A stretch of 6,113 bases of DNA from Syntrophaceae bacterium (GTDB lineage: Bacteria > Desulfobacterota > SM23-61). Location of the stretch: NCBI GenBank assembly GCA_003154025.1, contig PMCE01000373.1, forward strand, positions 1-6,113, read 5' to 3'. The notes under the pieces were generated by a model. The model was not told the DNA's origin. It worked only from the letters and a program-made list of their open reading frames with translations, and did no database searches. This document shows, piece by piece, positions 1 to 6,041 of this stretch (within the stretch, counting starts at the first letter, position 1; every line of letters starts with the position of its first letter). Made by a program: the position numbers and the translations under genes.

Positions 1-278
1 TCGCCGGGGAGACGCACGAATTCAAAAAGATGTACCCCGAATTCCTCGCCAAGGCCAAAGCCGAAGCGATCAAGCCGGCCGAGATGAGCTTCGATTACGC
101 CAACCAGGTGGAAAAGATCCACGCGGCCCTGTACGAAAAGGCCTTGGCCAACCTGGGTAAGAATGAAGCGGTGGATTACTATGTGTGCCCCGTTTGCGGC
201 AACACGGTGGAAGGCAAAGCACCGGATAAGTGCCCCATCTGTAATACCCCGGGTTCCAAGTTCGTCAAAGTCCCCTAA
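1..278 (+). CDS. Rubrerythrin, C-terminal part (5' end outside window)
   Basis: The open frame runs from base 3 (91 codons visible) to TAA at 276-278, so the gene begins upstream. The ATG at 30 is internal, because the conserved GETHEF segment just before it is in the same frame. Seen: GETHEF, matching the ExxE/H di-iron region of rubrerythrins; MYPEF; then VEKIHAALYEKAL, whose ExxH is the second di-iron motif of the four-helix ferritin-like domain. After that comes a rubredoxin-like zinc-ribbon-type domain with two Cys pairs, CPVC and CPIC, 11 residues apart, which bind a single iron. Known for the family: cytoplasmic non-haem iron peroxidase that reduces hydrogen peroxide in anaerobes, with electrons passing from NAD(P)H via rubredoxin-type partners. 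The visible part is about half of a usual rubrerythrin of 165-190 aa. It lies 3 nt before mutY and is probably co-transcribed with it. Family assignment is secure; the subtype is not. Confidence 0.93.
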   Translation, partial: AGETHEFKKMYPEFLAKAKAEAIKPAEMSFDYANQVEKIHAALYEKALANLGKNEAVDYYVCPVCGNTVEGKAPDKCPICNTPGSKFVKVP

Positions 279-281
279 GCC

Positions 282-1376
282 TTGCTCGCATTTTCCCGTC
301 ATTCCCTTCCGGAGAAGCCCGCTTTTCAGCGGGCTCTTCTCCGGTGGTATAAAACCCACCGGAGAGACCTTCCCTGGAGGAAGAATCCCGCCCCTTATCG
401 GGTCTTGATCTCCGAGTTCATGCTCCAGCAGACCCGGGTGGAGACGGTCATTCCCTACTTTGAGCGATTTTTGAGGCTCTTTCCCACGCTGCCGGACCTC
501 GCCCGAGCCCCTCTTTCGAAAATCCTCAAGGCTTGGGCCGGATTGGGTTACTATGCGCGGGCGCGGAATCTTCATGCCGCAGCCCAAACCATCTGCCGGG
601 AGCTGGGGAATAAGATACCTCGGACCAAGGAAGACCTTCTCCGGCTTCCCGGCTTTGGGCCTTACACCGCCGGAGCCGTGGCCAGCATTGCTTTCAACCA
701 GCCCGTTGCCGCCCTGGATGGAAACGTGAAGCGTATCCTGGGACGCCTTTTCCCGGGAGGGAACAGACTCTCCAGGGGGGGATCCAAAAAAGAACTGGAA
801 AAATCCCTGGAAGAGTGGATTCCTGCCGGCCGGGCATCGGATTTCAATCAGGCATTGATGGACCTGGGCGCCGCGATCTGCCTTCCGTCCAGGCCCAGGT
901 GTTCCGTGTGCCCGCTGTTCAGGTTCTGCGGGGCGAAGGGTGAAATTAAAGATAGGAAAACACCGGCCAGAAAATTCCGGGAAGAAACCTGGGCCATTGC
1001 TTTGGTGGAAAAGGAGGGAAAGTTTCTGCTTCACCGGAACGAAGCCAAGGGTCTTCTGGCCGGGCTTTGGCAATTTCCAAAGACGGTGGTGAAAAAAACG
1101 CAGGACGCGGATAAGGGCTGCGAGGATCCGGGAAAATTGCTCAAAAAATTACTCCATGAAAACTTCGGCCTCAGGGTAAAGATTGTAAGTCCTCTCCCCG
1201 GACAGGAATACTTCTTTACCCACATCCATGCCCGCATGAAACCGTACCGGTGTTCCCTGGTGGAGGCAACGACATCCCCTTCTTTCCCCAAGGCGGCGCG
1301 CTGGGTCAAACCCTCCAACTTCCCCCGCTTTGCTATTTCCACCGCCATGCGAAGAATTGCCGAACAAATTGCCTAA
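282..1376 (+). CDS. mutY: A/G-specific adenine glycosylase MutY
   Basis: 364 aa, the normal length for MutY. It removes adenine mispaired with 8-oxoguanine, the last step of the GO mutation-avoidance system. Seen: N-terminal glycosylase fold with ISEFMLQQT (catalytic Glu45), GLGYYARARNLH (88-98), helix-hairpin-helix LPGFGPYTAGA (122-132), and ALDGNVKRIL with catalytic Asp146. The 4Fe-4S ligands C200-x6-C207-x2-C210-x5-C216 are all present. The NUDIX-like 8-oxoG-reading domain spans roughly 235-345, with GLLAGLWQFP and FTHIH (312-316), the counterpart of the FSH loop. Start: TTG at 282 is the only start codon between the upstream in-frame stop and the conserved LLRWY...LPWR segment. It lacks a clear Shine-Dalgarno, so translation is probably coupled to rubrerythrin 3 nt upstream. 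The last 102 bp are repeated in degenerate form at 5940-6041. Confidence 0.97.
   Translation: MLAFSRHSLPEKPAFQRALLRWYKTHRRDLPWRKNPAPYRVLISEFMLQQTRVETVIPYFERFLRLFPTLPDLARAPLSKILKAWAGLGYYARARNLHAAAQTICRELGNKIPRTKEDLLRLPGFGPYTAGAVASIAFNQPVAALDGNVKRILGRLFPGGNRLSRGGSKKELEKSLEEWIPAGRASDFNQALMDLGAAICLPSRPRCSVCPLFRFCGAKGEIKDRKTPARKFREETWAIALVEKEGKFLLHRNEAKGLLAGLWQFPKTVVKKTQDADKGCEDPGKLLKKLLHENFGLRVKIVSPLPGQEYFFTHIHARMKPYRCSLVEATTSPSFPKAARWVKPSNFPRFAISTAMRRIAEQIA
309..344 (+). other. Strong stem-loop over the first codons of mutY
   Basis: The arm CCGGAGAAGCCCGC (309-322) pairs with GCGGGC-TC-TTCTCCGG (329-344): 14 base pairs with a 2-nt bulge and a 6-nt TTTTCA loop. It resembles the GCCCGC/GCGGGC stem of intrinsic terminators, but no T-tract follows, and it lies inside codons 10-21 of mutY. 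It could be a leftover rubrerythrin terminator absorbed into the mutY reading frame, an attenuator, or a processing/stability element that lowers mutY expression relative to rubrerythrin. The structure is clear from sequence; the function is inference. Confidence 0.6.
1275..1376 (+). repeat. Proximal copy of a 102-bp direct repeat (3' end of mutY)
   Basis: This is the coding 3' end of mutY, from the codons for SPSF to the TAA stop. It matches 5940-6041 in the same orientation without gaps, 81 of 102 bases identical. The longest perfect run is 19 bp (1293-1311 = 5958-5976). Homology stops at the TAA: bases after 1376 do not resemble those after 6041. Weaker similarity may extend upstream to about 1260, across a 3-nt gap. 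Confidence 0.9.
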
Positions 1377-1400
1377 CTAAAAATATTTGGATTGGCCTAT

Positions 1401-1418
1401 GGGGAAACTTCTTTCCCC
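1401..1418 (+). terminator. Weak hairpin after mutY, possible terminator
   Basis: GGGGAAA and TTTCCCC form a 7-bp stem closed by a CTTC tetraloop, 24 nt after the mutY stop. A run of Ts does not follow, so it is a poor intrinsic terminator; it may serve as a 3'-end stabilising stem or act with Rho. Confidence 0.3.
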
Positions 1419-1529
1419 GGTCAGCCTTGCTCCTCTCCCTGGAGGTCTTTCCTTCGCCGCGCAAAACCGCTTCGGCCCTTTCTGGAGATTCTTGAGCATG
1501 GGCACGGGAGTGAACCTTCTAGGTTTGCA

Positions 1530-1558
1530 TTTAATTTCATTCCTGTCCGGACTATACT
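1530..1558 (+). promoter_or_regulatory. Possible sigma-70 promoter for the DUF748 gene
   Basis: TATACT at 1553-1558 matches the -10 consensus in five of six positions. With 17-bp spacing the -35 would be TTTAAT (1530-1535), only a weak match; a better-looking TTGCAT at 1525-1530 sits 22 bp away, which is too far. The stretch just upstream is AT-rich compared with its surroundings. Transcription from here would give a leader of roughly 110 nt containing the 1610-1660 inverted repeat. Confidence 0.35.
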
Positions 1559-1609
1559 GAAATTGGGGTCTTCCCCTTCTGGAGCCGGTAAGTCCGGATC
1601 AAGATTGTT

Positions 1610-1660
1610 GGTTATCCCGGTTGCCCGGGCGTCCGATCGTCACGGGCAAGGCCGATAACC
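1610..1660 (+). promoter_or_regulatory. Imperfect inverted repeat in the DUF748 leader
   Basis: GGTTATC (1610-1616) pairs with GATAACC (1654-1660), and TTGCCCG (1621-1627) pairs with CGGGCAA (1643-1649). They are separated by a symmetric 4x4 unpaired box, CCGG (1617-1620) facing GGCC (1650-1653), with a 15-nt apical loop. An alternative small hairpin, CCCGG-TTGC-CCGGG (1616-1629), would exclude it. The structure ends 5 nt before the Shine-Dalgarno, so it could influence translation of the DUF748 gene or be a DNA operator. It matches no riboswitch class that I recognise. Confidence 0.5.
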
Positions 1661-1665
1661 CGGTT

Positions 1666-1673
1666 AAAGGAGG
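1666..1673 (+). promoter_or_regulatory. Strong Shine-Dalgarno of the DUF748 gene
   Basis: AAAGGAGG, nearly fully complementary to the 16S rRNA 3' end, lies 5 nt before the ATG at 1679. It fixes the start of the DUF748 gene and contrasts with mutY, which has no clear site. Confidence 0.85.
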
Positions 1674-1678
1674 CCAAC

Positions 1679-4600
1679 ATGAGCCGCTATAAAAAACCGT
1701 TGATCGGTCTCGTCCTTCTTTTTGCGGTCTATTCTCTGCTTGGTTTTTTCGCCTTTCCCCCCATCCTGAAAAGCATCCTCATCAAGCAGCTCTCGGAAAA
1801 CCTTCACCGGGAAGTGACCATCGAAAAGATTAAGGTCAATCCCTACATCCTTTCCCTGACCGCCCTGGGAATCGCGGTCAAAGAGCGGGGATCTTCCGAA
1901 ACCTTCGCCGCCTGCGAGGAATTTTTCCTGAACCTCCAAAGCCTCTCGGCCCTGAAGTGGGAATTAATCCTAAAGGAGATCCGGGTCGGGAAGCCATTCT
2001 TTCATCTGGTCCGAAACGTAGACGGCTCCTATAATTTCTCCGACCTCCTCGAGAAGAAACCATCGGATAGAGCGGAGCAGGGAAAGCCGCTTCAATTCTC
2101 CCTCAACAACATCCAGATCCGGGACGGAAGGATCGATTTTTGGGATAAAGGACCCGAGAAAAAACATACCGTTCGTGAACTAAACCTTTCGATTCCTTCC
2201 ATATCGAATACTCCCCAGCGGGTGGAAATCTTCGTCCAACCCCTTCTCTCCGCTCAGGTGAATGGGACTCCTTACGAATTGCGCGGGAGAACCAAGCCTT
2301 TCGCGGACTCCCTCGAAACCATATTCGATATCCAATTCGAAGACCTCGACTTGCCCTTTTATCTGGCCTATGTCCCCATGAAGATGAATTTCCGGGTCCC
2401 CTCGGCTTACCTGGACGCGAAAGCGAAGATCACCTTTCGGCGATCGAAAGATCAGGCCCCCTCCGCCACCCTTGAGGGAGACCTAGCTCTCAAAAAGCTA
2501 GCCATCGATGACGGCCAAGGGAAGCCCGTCTTCAGGCTTCCTCGTTTCGATGTCTCCGTGACTTCCGCAAAACTCTTTGCCAGGAATGTTCACCTTTCCA
2601 AAATTGCCATCCAGGCGCCGGATCTGGAAATCCGACGGAATCGAGACGGGTCATTCAACTTCGAATCTCTCCTTCCCACCAAAGGGGAAACTAAGAAGGA
2701 AACGAAAACCCAGGAGGATTCCACTCCCTTCGTGATCGAGATCGATGAGGTCAGCCTGAGCGGCGGAAAAGTCGCTTTCTCCGATTTATCCACGAAAGAC
2801 CCGTTCAAAACCACCTTGAGCCCGGTTGATTTGAAAATCCTTCACTTAAGCAACGGCAAGGGCAAGAAAACGGATTACGCTGCCTCCCTCGTGACTGAAG
2901 CCAGAGAGACCGTGAAAGTAAAAGGAAGCCTCTCCATCGACCCCCTTCAAGGAGAGGGGGCCTTGGAGCTGAAAAATCTCCCCATCCGGAAATATTCCCC
3001 CTACTATCGCGATCGGATTCATTTTGACCTTGCCGACGGCGCGCTGGATCTGGCGACGCGGGTTCAGCATGCGCGCGGGGAGAAGGAAATGGACCTTTCG
3101 CTCAAAGAGCTTTCCCTCTCCTTGCGCTCTCTCCGCCTGAAACGAAAAGAGGAGAAGGAGGACTTCCTGCGCATTCCCCTCCTGACCGTCCAGGAGACCG
3201 GCTTGGATCTTTCCCGGAAGGAGGTCAAAGTCGGGCGAGTCTCCACGGAAAAAGGAACGCTGGCAGTGACCCGGTTGAAGGACGGAACCATCGACCTGAT
3301 GGATCTTTTCCCATCTCCTCCCCAGGGAAAGGAAGAGAAAGCCGCTCCCGGCCAACCGTGGCTTTTCACCCTGGGGCAGTTCGCCATGGATCAATACACG
3401 GTGAAGGTGAGAGATTTGTCCCTCCCCACTCCGGTCACTCTCGCGGCGGAAAATATTCGGATGAGAGGGGAAAATATTTCCACAGGAAAAGGCCAGAAAG
3501 GGAACCTTGCCTTGTCCCTCCTCCTGGATCGACGAGCCACCTTCTCCGCCCGCAACATCCTTTCCATCGATCCTTTGCGGGTCGACGGGTCGGCGGAGAT
3601 CAAGCGCCTTCCTTTCCGGCCCTATTCCCCTTACTACCAGGACCGGATCCTCTTTCGGGTTGAAGACGGAGAATTGGAGGCTCGGACCCAGTATCATTAC
3701 TCCAAGGGCGAAAAGGGTTCGGAGATCAGGCTTACAGAGCTCTCCGCCTCCCTCCTCGGCTTGAAGCTGCAAAAAAGGGAGGAGCAAGAACCATTTTTAA
3801 ACATCCCTTCGGCTTCCCTCAAAGGGATGAGCCTGGATGTGAACAAGAAAGAAATGGTCGTCCGGGAGATCTCCACGGGGAGTGGAGCCCTCCAAATCAA
3901 ACGATCCAAGAGTGGAGAGATTGACTTGTCGTCCCTTCTTCCCGCGGCAACGGGAGATCCGGCCCCGGCAAAGGAAATTCCTCCCAAGGACGAGAAACCG
4001 TGGGCCTTCAAAGTTGGAAAGATCGCGGTGGACAAATACCAAATAACGTTGGAAGACAGGTCTCCTCCCGAACCGACAATTCTGTCGATTCAGGACCTGG
4101 TTTTCAAAGCGGAGAACTTCGCTACCACCCAAGGTCAGAAAGCGAATGCCTCGCTCGCCTTCCGTTTGAACGAAAAGGGGAATGTGGCCATCGAAGGATC
4201 GGTGGGGGCGAATCCCCCGGCGGGAGATCTGCGAGTTGCTTTGAAGGGAATCCCCATCAAGGCCCTGCAGCCTTATTTGTCAGACCGGGCCAAACTCGTC
4301 GTAACCGAAGGAAGTATGTCCACGACCGGAAAGCTCACCCTCAACAGCCGGGAGGGAGCCGGATGGCAGGTAAGCTACAAGGGGGACGGCTCAGTGGACA
4401 ACTTTGCCTCCATCGATAAGAGCATGGCGGAAGATTTTCTAAAGTGGGAATCTTTTTCCATCTCCGGAATGGATGTGGGCTATAATCCCCTGTATGTGCA
4501 CATCGACGGGATCGCTCTCAGTAATTTTTACTCCCGGTTGATCATTCATCCGGATGGATCCTTGAATGTCCAGAATATCCTGGGAAGAAACGCGCCTCAG

Positions 4601-5875
4601 GAGAAGTTCCCCGCCCCTTCCCCACCCCGGAAAGAATCTTCCCCGGAGAAGCCCCCGAGCGTCGCTCCAGACTCTCCGATTCCCGATATCAAGATTGCCA
4701 AGGTAACCCTGCAGGGAGGGGAGATTGATTTTTCCGACGACTTTATCCACCCCCACTACGCTGCCAATCTCACCGCGGTCGGGGGCCGGATAAGCGACCT
4801 CAACGCCGCCGAGATGCGGTCAGGAGATGTGGAACTGCGTGGAATGTGGAACAAGACAGAACCCATCGAGATCACCGGTAAGATCAATCCCGTCGCCCAG
4901 GAACTTTTCGTCGATTTGAGCGTGAGGCTGAAAGATATCGAGCTAGGCCCCATGACTCCTTATGCCGCAAAATACCTGGGGTATACGATTCAAAAGGGCA
5001 AGCTGGCGATGGATCTCAAGTACCTGATCGTCAAAAAAAAGCTGGATGCGGAGAATAAAATCTTTTTCGACCAGCTCACCCTGGGGGATCGAGTCGAAAG
5101 TCCGCAGGCGACCAAGCTCCCGGTGAAATTCGGCATCTCCCTGCTGAAAGACCGAAAAGGCGAAATCCGCCTGGATGTCCCCGTTACCGGGCGCTTGGAT
5201 GACCCCAAGTTCAGCGTGTTCAAGATCGTCCTTCAGGTGATCGGCAATCTGCTTGTCAAAGCCGCCACCTCGCCGTTTGCCCTGGTAAGCGCCCTGATGG
5301 GAGGAGGAGAGCAACTCGAATATGCGGAGTTTGAATATGGAAGCGCCGAGGTGAAAGACGAAACCGTGAAAAAGCTGGAAACCATCGCCAAGGCACTGCA
5401 GGAGCGGCCCGAGCTCCGACTGGATGTCGAGGGGCATGTGGATATGGAAAAGGACCGGGACGCCTTAAAAACCCTTTTCTTCCAGAGAAAGATGAAAGCC
5501 CAGAAGATGAAAGAGACCGTTAAAAAAGGTCAGACGCCCGTTCCCGTCGACGAAATCACCATCGAGCCCAAGGAGTATGAACGCTACCTAACAAAGGCGT
5601 ATAAGGAAGAGAAGTTCCCGAAACCAAAAAATTTCATCGGCTTCGAAAAAGGCATCCCGGTTCCGGAGATGGAAAAATTGATGCTCACGAACACGGAAGT
5701 CAAGGAGGAAGATCTGAGGGATTTAGCTTCTCAGCGCGCTAAGAGAGTCAAAGATTTCCTCGTCCAGGAAGGAAAGGTCGACCCGGAGAGAATATTCCTC
5801 GTGGAAGCCAAGTCTCTCTCCCCGGAGAAGAAAGAAAAGCTCAAGGACAGCCGCGTCGTTTTTGCGTTGAAATAG
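1679..5875 (+). CDS. DUF748 (AsmA-like) envelope protein with OmpA-like C-terminal domain
   Basis: 1398 aa. Seen: a short basic N-terminus (MSRYKK), one hydrophobic segment at about 7-28 without a cleavage site (signal anchor), then a long beta-rich region with five modules of about 200 residues (138-333, 350-545, 560-755, 774-969, 1001-1207). Charged or Pro-rich linkers of 13-31 residues separate them. Modules open with a GxIxFxD-type motif (RDGRIDFWD, SGGKVAFSD, QGGEIDFSD) and the first four close with an R/H-x-x-DG...LLP-like motif. A hydrophobic stretch (1180-1209, with AATSPFALVSALMGG) precedes an OmpA-like domain (about 1212-1398: FEYGSAEV, VEGHVD, SQRAKRVKDFLVQEGKVDPERIF). Family knowledge: DUF748 belongs to the AsmA/TamB/YhdP-like group of inner-membrane-anchored periplasmic proteins, some implicated in lipid transport to the outer membrane. 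Here a role in envelope maintenance is inference. It has its own strong ribosome site and probably its own promoter. It is flanked on both sides by mutY 3'-end sequence. Confidence 0.93.
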   Translation: MSRYKKPLIGLVLLFAVYSLLGFFAFPPILKSILIKQLSENLHREVTIEKIKVNPYILSLTALGIAVKERGSSETFAACEEFFLNLQSLSALKWELILKEIRVGKPFFHLVRNVDGSYNFSDLLEKKPSDRAEQGKPLQFSLNNIQIRDGRIDFWDKGPEKKHTVRELNLSIPSISNTPQRVEIFVQPLLSAQVNGTPYELRGRTKPFADSLETIFDIQFEDLDLPFYLAYVPMKMNFRVPSAYLDAKAKITFRRSKDQAPSATLEGDLALKKLAIDDGQGKPVFRLPRFDVSVTSAKLFARNVHLSKIAIQAPDLEIRRNRDGSFNFESLLPTKGETKKETKTQEDSTPFVIEIDEVSLSGGKVAFSDLSTKDPFKTTLSPVDLKILHLSNGKGKKTDYAASLVTEARETVKVKGSLSIDPLQGEGALELKNLPIRKYSPYYRDRIHFDLADGALDLATRVQHARGEKEMDLSLKELSLSLRSLRLKRKEEKEDFLRIPLLTVQETGLDLSRKEVKVGRVSTEKGTLAVTRLKDGTIDLMDLFPSPPQGKEEKAAPGQPWLFTLGQFAMDQYTVKVRDLSLPTPVTLAAENIRMRGENISTGKGQKGNLALSLLLDRRATFSARNILSIDPLRVDGSAEIKRLPFRPYSPYYQDRILFRVEDGELEARTQYHYSKGEKGSEIRLTELSASLLGLKLQKREEQEPFLNIPSASLKGMSLDVNKKEMVVREISTGSGALQIKRSKSGEIDLSSLLPAATGDPAPAKEIPPKDEKPWAFKVGKIAVDKYQITLEDRSPPEPTILSIQDLVFKAENFATTQGQKANASLAFRLNEKGNVAIEGSVGANPPAGDLRVALKGIPIKALQPYLSDRAKLVVTEGSMSTTGKLTLNSREGAGWQVSYKGDGSVDNFASIDKSMAEDFLKWESFSISGMDVGYNPLYVHIDGIALSNFYSRLIIHPDGSLNVQNILGRNAPQEKFPAPSPPRKESSPEKPPSVAPDSPIPDIKIAKVTLQGGEIDFSDDFIHPHYAANLTAVGGRISDLNAAEMRSGDVELRGMWNKTEPIEITGKINPVAQELFVDLSVRLKDIELGPMTPYAAKYLGYTIQKGKLAMDLKYLIVKKKLDAENKIFFDQLTLGDRVESPQATKLPVKFGISLLKDRKGEIRLDVPVTGRLDDPKFSVFKIVLQVIGNLLVKAATSPFALVSALMGGGEQLEYAEFEYGSAEVKDETVKKLETIAKALQERPELRLDVEGHVDMEKDRDALKTLFFQRKMKAQKMKETVKKGQTPVPVDEITIEPKEYERYLTKAYKEEKFPKPKNFIGFEKGIPVPEMEKLMLTNTEVKEEDLRDLASQRAKRVKDFLVQEGKVDPERIFLVEAKSLSPEKKEKLKDSRVVFALK
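2090..5299 (+). repeat. Five tandem protein modules within the DUF748 gene
   Basis: Modules lie at 2090-2677, 2726-3313, 3356-3943, 3998-4585 and 4679-5299. Their end motifs (YNFSDLL, FNFESLLP, IDLMDLFP, IDLSSLLP, LNVQNILG) recur every 208-214 residues, counting one half-module at the N-terminus. A central motif recurs as LPIRKYSPYYRDRI, LPFRPYSPYYQDRI and IPIKALQPYLSDRA. Modules 2 and 3 are the closest pair: from LPIRKYSPYY to FLRIP and its counterpart, 34 of 67 positions are identical. This suggests a later internal duplication in an already repetitive protein. Confidence 0.75.
5312..5872 (+). other. OmpA-like C-terminal domain with a long insertion
   Basis: The part of the DUF748 protein coding for residues about 1212-1398. 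The first half of an OmpA fold is visible (FEYGSAEVKDETVKKLETIA, then LRLDVEGHVD) and so is the second half (SQRAKRVKDFLVQEGKVDPERIFLVEA). Between Asp1255 and Arg1353, the likely equivalents of the peptidoglycan-contacting Asp and Arg, lie about 98 residues rather than the roughly 15 of classical OmpA/Pal. The insert is rich in Lys, Glu and aromatic residues (KEYERYLTKAYKEEKFPKP). I recall similar inserts in other DUF748 proteins, so it is probably a family trait. Peptidoglycan binding is possible but unproven. Confidence 0.7.
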
Positions 5876-5921
5876 GCCGGAATGAAGGGGCTCCAGTCGT
5901 GTACTCGGAGGCACCCAACAT

Positions 5922-6041
5922 GTGAGGGGAATGCCATTCTCCCTTTCTTTCTACAAAGCGGCGCGCTGGGTCAAACTCTCCAACTTCTCCCGCACCCCTA
6001 TTTCTACCGTCGTGCGGGAAATTGCCGAGTAAATCATCTAA
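5922..6041 (+). pseudogene. Degenerate copy of the mutY 3' end
   Basis: Bases 5940-6041 align without gaps to 1275-1376 of mutY at 81 of 102 positions; after one extra codon, weaker similarity reaches back to about 5922. Translated in the mutY frame it reads SLSFYKAARWVKLSNFS then RTPISTVVREIAE, against SPSFPKAARWVKPSNFP and RFAISTAMRRIAE, 21 of 30 identical. The mutY codon CAA has become TAA (6030-6032), two codons before the ancestral TAA (6039-6041). Nothing of the catalytic part of MutY is present. A 33-36 residue frame with ATG at 5931 or GTG at 5922 is open, and GGAGG at 5907-5911 lies 10 nt before the GTG, but expression is doubtful. It is best read as a remnant of an integration, duplication or recombination event. 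Confidence 0.85.

Larger units (their letters stand above)
1377..1678 (+). other. Intergenic region between mutY and the DUF748 gene
   Basis: A 302-bp gap without a convincing gene. It holds a weak terminator candidate (1401-1418), a possible sigma-70 promoter (-10 at 1553-1558), a long imperfect inverted repeat (1610-1660) and the Shine-Dalgarno of the next gene (1666-1673). The heptamer GTCCGGA, with palindromic core TCCGGA, occurs twice (1545-1551 and 1592-1598), once overlapping the promoter candidate and once downstream; this could be an operator pair but is unproven. An 88-codon open frame (1392-1658) is present but has no good ribosome site and no recognisable protein features. The gap length and these signals suggest that the DUF748 gene is transcribed independently of mutY. 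Confidence 0.6.

Noticed and set aside
30..278. A complete 82-residue protein starting at ATG 30
   Set aside because: The frame is open to the window edge and the preceding GETHEF residues belong to the rubrerythrin di-iron site, so ATG 30 is an internal Met.
298..306. GTCATTCCC near the mutY start, shared with the repeat at 6077-6085
   Set aside because: Nine bases only, with no palindrome or flanking similarity; most likely chance.
1525..1558. TTGCAT/TATACT as a promoter pair
   Set aside because: Spacing is 22 bp, too long for sigma-70; only the -10 is kept, with a weaker -35 at 1530.
1392..1658. 88-codon open frame in the mutY-DUF748 gap
   Set aside because: No ribosome site, Arg/Ser/Pro-rich composition typical of chance frames, and it overlaps the promoter and leader structures.
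2846..3787. Long minus-strand open frame (313 codons) opposite the DUF748 gene
   Set aside because: It is a shadow of a strongly supported + strand gene with clear motifs, and its translation shows no recognisable domain.
4000..4419. 139-codon + strand frame inside the DUF748 gene
   Set aside because: It lies in another frame of a gene whose own frame is continuous and recognisable; no motif of its own.
5907..5925. GGAGG followed by ATG-TGA, a minimal start-stop frame after the DUF748 gene
   Set aside because: A one-codon frame is easily produced by chance and nothing downstream needs a regulatory uORF; the GGAGG is only mentioned as a possible site for the mutY remnant.
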